Source of the DNA: an archaeon | Lineage (GTDB): Archaea; Asgardarchaeota; Hermodarchaeia; Hermodarchaeales; Hermodarchaeaceae | Assembly (NCBI GenBank): GCA_016550395.1 | Contig: JABXGY010000460.1 | Coordinates: forward strand, 1 to 6,414 | Reading direction: 5' to 3' | DNA: 6,414 nt | Shown here: in pieces, positions 5,586 to 6,414 of the stretch | Numbering within the stretch: position 1 is the stretch's first letter | Layout of the letters: each line of letters begins with the position of its first letter | Program-made: the position numbers and the translations under genes | The notes under the pieces: model-generated | Database searches by the model: none | Seen by the model: only the letters and a program-made list of their open reading frames with translations | Told to the model about the DNA's origin: nothing

Positions 5586-6414
5586 TAAGAAGTCCCCTCC
5601 ACTGGATAATGAGATGAATCATTCCCCAATCCTAGTTTCCCGGGGTTCATGATGTTATTCGGATCTAAATAATCCTTAATCGCCTGGAGAAGAGCAAAAC
5701 CAGAGGATCCGTGTTCTCTGGGCATCCATTGAGCCTTTAAAAGCCCCACACCATGTTGATGACTGAGGGTGCCACCAGCCCGATGAGCTGCCTCTAAACC
5801 TGCATTCCAGATTTGTTCATATTTTTCTTCTACTTCATGGGGATCGCCACCATGACCCACGAAGATGACGTAAATATTGCCTCCATCCGGGTAAAAATGT
5901 GAAAAGTGGCTCATTGTACTCACTCCGAAGGCTTCGATGGCTTCACGCATTGCCCAATACATTTTCTCAAGATTTGCATAACTTGCTGCTACATCAAGCA
6001 CATCATAGAGCATGCCAGGACCCATGTTTAGGCTAGATGGATAATAAAGGTCGAAGCGGTTTTTCCACCAATGCTTTGAAGGTCTAGGACCTAAATCCTT
6101 TGCACCACCTTCAAGGCAGAGTTTTTTAACTGTGCGTTTTTCGAGTCGCACAAGATCCTTAGTTGAGCTATAGATGAAATTGAGAACACAGGTACCTTCT
6201 GATGGAGGCTGAAATCGACTGAGAACAAACCGGGTCTCATTTTCATCATAAAGTCGAATAAGTGCAGGTTTCATGTCCCGACGGAAGACTTGCTTGACAG
6301 CCTCCATACCTGAATGTAAGTCTGGAAACAAATAAGAAGCATACTGAGTGGATTCGGGAAGAGGAGCTATTCGTAGGGTGAGTTCGGTGATGAACCCATA
6401 AACTCCTTCTGATC
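5585..6414 (-). CDS. FAD-linked oxidase, GlcD/alkylglycerone-phosphate-synthase-like (N-terminus cut off by window edge)
   Basis: The frame runs open from the right edge to TAA at 5587-5585. About 275 C-terminal residues are visible and the start is missing. A TTG at 6331 could be taken for a start, but the codons upstream encode SEGVYGFITELTLRIAPLP, the conserved end of the FAD-binding (PCMH-type) domain, so the gene clearly continues. The rest is the substrate-binding FAD-oxidase C-terminal domain. It has the SHFSHFYPDGGNIY strand (168-181), SHQHGVG (217-223; the SHHHGVG motif of alkylglycerone-phosphate synthase with Gln at the middle His), and the closing DPNNIMNPGKLG (250-261). Family members are flavoproteins oxidising 2-hydroxyacids or, in AGPS, exchanging an acyl for an alkyl chain. 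Pairing with a CCG iron-sulfur protein points to a dehydrogenase that exports electrons, not AGPS chemistry. The substrate is unknown. Confidence 0.85.
   Translation of the reverse strand, partial: SEGVYGFITELTLRIAPLPESTQYASYLFPDLHSGMEAVKQVFRRDMKPALIRLYDENETRFVLSRFQPPSEGTCVLNFIYSSTKDLVRLEKRTVKKLCLEGGAKDLGPRPSKHWWKNRFDLYYPSSLNMGPGMLYDVLDVAASYANLEKMYWAMREAIEAFGVSTMSHFSHFYPDGGNIYVIFVGHGGDPHEVEEKYEQIWNAGLEAAHRAGGTLSHQHGVGLLKAQWMPREHGSSGFALLQAIKDYLDPNNIMNPGKLGLGNDSSHYPVEGTS
5594..5600 (-). promoter_or_regulatory. Ribosome-binding site of the iron-sulfur gene, inside the upstream oxidase gene
   Basis: GGAGGGG on the minus strand, 8 nt before the ATG at 5585, lies within the last codons of the FAD-oxidase gene. 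It supports re-initiation at the TAATG junction. Confidence 0.6.

Noticed and set aside
5585..6331. TTG at 6331 as the start of the FAD oxidase
   Set aside because: Codons upstream of it, to the window edge, encode the conserved SEGVYGFITELTLR end of the FAD-binding domain, so it is an internal Leu codon.
1..6414. Mobile elements, CRISPR array, tRNA/rRNA, defence or toxin-antitoxin system
   Set aside because: I saw no transposase or integrase, no regularly spaced repeats, no cloverleaf-like segment between genes, and no known defence-protein motif.

Overview
The window looks archaeal. The main evidence is a full-length homologue of MtrH, the methyltransferase subunit that handles methyl-tetrahydromethanopterin. 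Supporting signs are ribosome-binding sites of the GGTGA / GGAGG kind and TATA-like A/T boxes upstream of starts. A stand-alone mtrH next to an Eis-like acetyltransferase and a CCG-type iron-sulfur oxidoreductase would fit an Asgard-type or similar non-methanogen archaeon, but that placement is inference. Nothing in the window fixes the species.

Layout, left to right. (1) Positions 1-952, minus strand: a two-domain Eis-like GNAT acetyltransferase whose C-terminus lies beyond the left edge. (2) A short AT-rich divergent promoter region, about 953-1126. (3) 1127-1381, plus: a small cysteine-containing basic protein of unknown function. (4) 1398-2333, minus: MtrH-family methyltransferase, tail to tail with the small gene. 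(5) A divergent intergenic region with a tandem 7-base repeat. (6) 2395-3828, plus: 12-helix MFS efflux-type transporter. (7) 3881-4420, plus: YdjM/DUF457-like membrane-bound metal-dependent hydrolase, probably cotranscribed with the transporter. (8) 4404-5585, minus: two-CCG-domain iron-sulfur protein of the GlcF/HdrD type, whose 3' end overlaps the hydrolase gene by 17 bp. (9) 5585 to the right edge, minus: FAD-linked oxidase resembling the GlcD/alkylglycerone-phosphate-synthase family, with its N-terminus outside the window.

Genes 8 and 9 form a translationally coupled pair (TAATG junction with a strong Shine-Dalgarno). They probably make a two-subunit flavin/iron-sulfur dehydrogenase for a 2-hydroxyacid-like substrate, sending electrons through two [4Fe-4S] clusters to the CCG domains. 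The MtrH-like protein implies C1 transfer between a methylated corrinoid protein and a tetrahydropterin, but no corrinoid protein or other Mtr subunit is in this window. The transporter and hydrolase have no sequence-based link to either pathway. I found no tRNA, rRNA, CRISPR array, insertion sequence or recognisable defence system. The most interesting items are the orphan MtrH and the AGPS-like flavoprotein/iron-sulfur pair.
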